A stretch of 64,000 nt of DNA from Amyelois transitella (Eukaryota; Arthropoda; Insecta; Lepidoptera; Pyralidae), in the NCBI RefSeq assembly GCF_032362555.1, contig NC_083507.1:8559001-8623000 (forward strand), given 5' to 3'. The translations under genes and the position numbers were made by a program. Positions 61,501 through 64,000 of the stretch are shown here, piece by piece (position 1 is the first letter of the stretch; every line of letters starts with the position of its first letter). Below the pieces are notes generated by a model. The model worked only from the letters and a program-made list of their open reading frames with translations. It was not told where the DNA came from and made no database searches.

Positions 61501-62222
61501 TGTTCCCCCTATACCAAACGCCAATTTCATATGTAGGGACCTAATATGTTAAAGACGTATGCATTGCCCACGTTCGTGATAAGAGGTCTTGAGTTCAAGA
61601 ATGGTGCCTCCATTCTTTAAATTTGATAAAAACCTGTTCAAATATTAAATTAACATCCGTATTTTCTATGGGTAAAATATAAATCAATAACACATTGGTA
61701 GAACTTTTATTATACACTGGCAATACCTTACGTAGTAAAGTGACAGCAAGCCAGCTGTGTGGAATGGATTGAAAATATTTCGATGAAAAAGCGTAATCTC
61801 CGTCCTTGATGTGTCATCCATTGCAATTTCTTAGAAACGTGATATTTGGAATTATTTAATAATCCCGAATGTGATTGGAAATTCTTAGACGTGTTGTTAT
61901 ACGAATCGATCGGAGTTGCGCCTGCATCAACGAGTGGTACTTATTATTTGTTAAAATGTTTATGTAACACAGCATTGTTCAGATTGTTGAATGCGTATCA
62001 TTTTTGTTCCAGATAGCTCGGCAGTGAGTGTCAGTGTCGTTTACTAGGAGCGCAACAAGTGCGACGTTGAGACTGGTGCGTGAAGTGCTGATGTGTTTGT
62101 GAGGTGTGGATGCGGAACCAGCAGTATAGCGCTCGCCCTGGCATGGTGCCGGGCAGGTAGCGCGCGCGGGCGGCCTGCGCAGGCCCCACACAAGCAGCCG
62201 CGTGTGTTCCCCAGCGTCGTCT
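61501..62222. other. Upstream region of the gene at 62223
   Basis: AT-rich on the left, becoming GC-rich from about 62010. The GC-rich part up to the ATG is probably promoter and 5'UTR. Confidence 0.4.
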
Positions 62223-64000
62223 ATGGCCGAGCAACACATCACACCGTCGTCGCACTCTGCACTCACGAGAGAGTCCAGCGGGTGAGTAACGGACTCTTGT
62301 ATTGTATTTTATGAATGTTGTGAAAATGGTAATGAAGTAGTGAAAACCACATCAGTTATTGTGTTCTTAAGGGGGTGTCAAGGACTTTAAAATGTTGAAG
62401 ATTAAAGTCGTATGCAGCAAGCACATGACTTCAATACATATAACATCATCTATAACATGGAATCGTAAAAATGAGGTCTTAACGTAAGATTTAAATCTGT
62501 ACATATTTTTATTGCACATCCTATCAAAACCATTTGTTTAGACCAAGAAATGTTTTTCAAAATAAGCAATAAATAAACATTATTGAGTGGCTGATGATGA
62601 TGTACCTGAAGATAGTATGGTGGTTTGATTGCCTCTCTTACAGTACCTATGTGGATACGTAAATCTATCTTGCAGACAGTGTTGACTACTCTTACCATAC
62701 ATACATATAATCATGACTATATCCCTTATGGGGTAGACAGAGCCAAGACTAGACTTACCATTTGTTATATGTTGTATATGATCTTCTAAATACAAGGTTG
62801 GCTGAAAGAGATCCACTAAGGTATAAGCTCACCTTTGTACTGTACTGTTTCATGTTTTTGATGTAATACTTTAACTAATTGTTTATGTAAAATCATTACA
62901 AGTCCTTGAACCAGAACTAAAACCTGTAACAACAAAGTTATTTATAGAATATATTAACACCTTTGTATGTTTTACACCTAATCAGAAGTAATATAAATGT
63001 AAAATTATGTTTGTTTTTTGTTTGCTATTGTTTTGTATAAAACTACTGAACCCTTCACCTTTGCACTCATATGGACACCAGAAGCATGGTGATGTTGCCG
63101 TCCCACAAAATGTTTATGGCCCTGAAGTCATCCAAGAACTAGAGAGTCAAGTCTCAGAGGCTCAGTGGAATAGTATTTGATATTTTGTGTTCAATTACTA
63201 TAGTATAGTATAGGCTACCACTCTCCGCTGATACTATTGACATATGATTTCCACTTAAATTTTTACAGATTTAACCTGTGAAATTGTTGACCTTCTATAT
63301 TTTTAACATTACATTATTTTTACAAATAGATGTTAATTAGTTTCCAAATAACTAATTTAGGAGTCCTAGAGATATTTTTGTAAATCACATTTATTAGGAG
63401 ATTGATTAATGGAGTTTTAAGTAAAATATGCAGATGAAACATTTCTTAAAATAAGTAATTGCCATAAAAATTAGTGTAAGTACATTGCTAATTAATAGAC
63501 AGTAGTATATTTAAGTGTGTAAGTGTAGTACAAAGGAAATAATAATTGCAGAGAGAAATTAAGATTCCTTCCACATGTTTGTTTTGAAACCCTTGAAAAA
63601 GTGAAGTTTGTGGTGTATGACAGGCGGCAGTATAATCCCAACAAAATATTGATAGTTTCTGCTATATAAGAAGGTCCACAGCAGGACTTAATGTTTAGAA
63701 CATATTTTTTGTTGTTTTTAGGTCTTCTCCTAGCAGGGTGGTGGGCGGTCGGTGGTTGCGGAAGGTGCGTCGCGCTAGCCACAACCGGCGGAACAGACGA
63801 ACCGCGACCTCGCCCCTGCCGCGCTCCACCAGCCGACACTCCGGCAGCCGCCGCTCCGACGCAGAGCCGGCGCACGTCGAGTTGCGAAGAAGCTCGCGCC
63901 TCATCAGCTCGCTACCGAGGTCCGACTACTCTATCACTGAACGCTGGTCATACGGCGCAGACGTATACGAAACGCGCTGCGACACTACCGACTTCAAAAG
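62223..64000 (+). CDS. Unidentified gene, first two coding exons, open at the right edge
   Basis: Exon 1 (62223-62281) encodes MAEQHITPSSHSALTRESS plus two bases and ends at CGG|GTGAGT. Exon 2 starts at 63722 after GTTGTTTTTAG in matching phase and is open to the window end, giving about 112 residues. The N-terminal region is Arg/Ser-rich (RRASHNRRNRRT; RSTSRHSGSRRSDAE), likely disordered and cytosolic or nuclear, then becomes more ordered with RSDYSITERWSYGADVYET. I do not recognise the family. Codon use is GC-rich, unlike the intron of 1.4 kb. A piece of family A (62700-62755) lies in the intron. Confidence 0.6.
62282..63721 (+). other. Intron 1 of the gene at 62223
   Basis: AT-rich, with GTGAGT and TTTTTAG ends. 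It holds a short family A fragment (62700-62755) and no other exon that I can support. Confidence 0.5.

Overview
The window looks like nuclear DNA of a moth or butterfly (Lepidoptera). It is AT-rich, its genes have many short exons with GT-AG introns, and it is littered with dispersed repeats of lepidopteran type: a family starting GTGCCGTGTGGTTCCCGG, Lep1-like Helitrons that start TCTATACTAATATTATAAAG and end CTAG, and 'cccgcgacttcgtccgcg' repeats. No species is assigned. All identifications come from reading the sequence and from remembered family motifs; nothing was searched.

Layout. 1-2499: no gene seen. 2500-6823: a nearly complete Ty1/copia retrotransposon with identical LTRs and one in-frame stop near the RNase H region. 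6824-26300: gene-poor and repeat-rich; it holds the first coding exon of an unidentified minus-strand gene (10297-10463), a 909-bp Helitron (17883-18791), a possible LTR/primer-site relic (about 17480-17700) and several SINE-like copies. 26349-27701: a two-exon plus-strand gene for a 74-residue secreted Gly/Pro-rich peptide. 28533-29861: an intronless ANKRD13C-like gene (plus). 31300-43981: a 24-exon minus-strand gene that I joined exon by exon into a 992-residue coiled-coil protein matching CCDC39, the axonemal ruler protein. ANKRD13C and CCDC39 are convergent, with 3' ends only a few hundred bases apart. 45708-48868: a four-exon C2H2 zinc-finger gene (plus), divergent from CCDC39. 48869-62222: mostly repeats, including a 373-bp chain of near-perfect palindromes (50991-51363). 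62223-64000: the first two coding exons of an unidentified plus-strand gene that runs off the window.

Most unusual structures. (1) A 136-bp tandem array in CCDC39 intron 17 in which seven extra copies repeat the 3' part of exon 17 together with its splice donor; each also has an acceptor-like site in a compatible phase. (2) A 141-bp in-frame duplication of an exon end plus its donor in the zinc-finger gene. (3) The 139-bp-arm palindrome at 51057-51363 with a second hairpin abutting it. (4) A tRNA-like SINE head joined to a perfect 31-bp hairpin (61024-61161). No CRISPR array, operon or prokaryotic system is present. The genes in the window do not form an obvious pathway; CCDC39 points to motile axonemes (in moths, sperm), ANKRD13C to receptor maturation in the ER.
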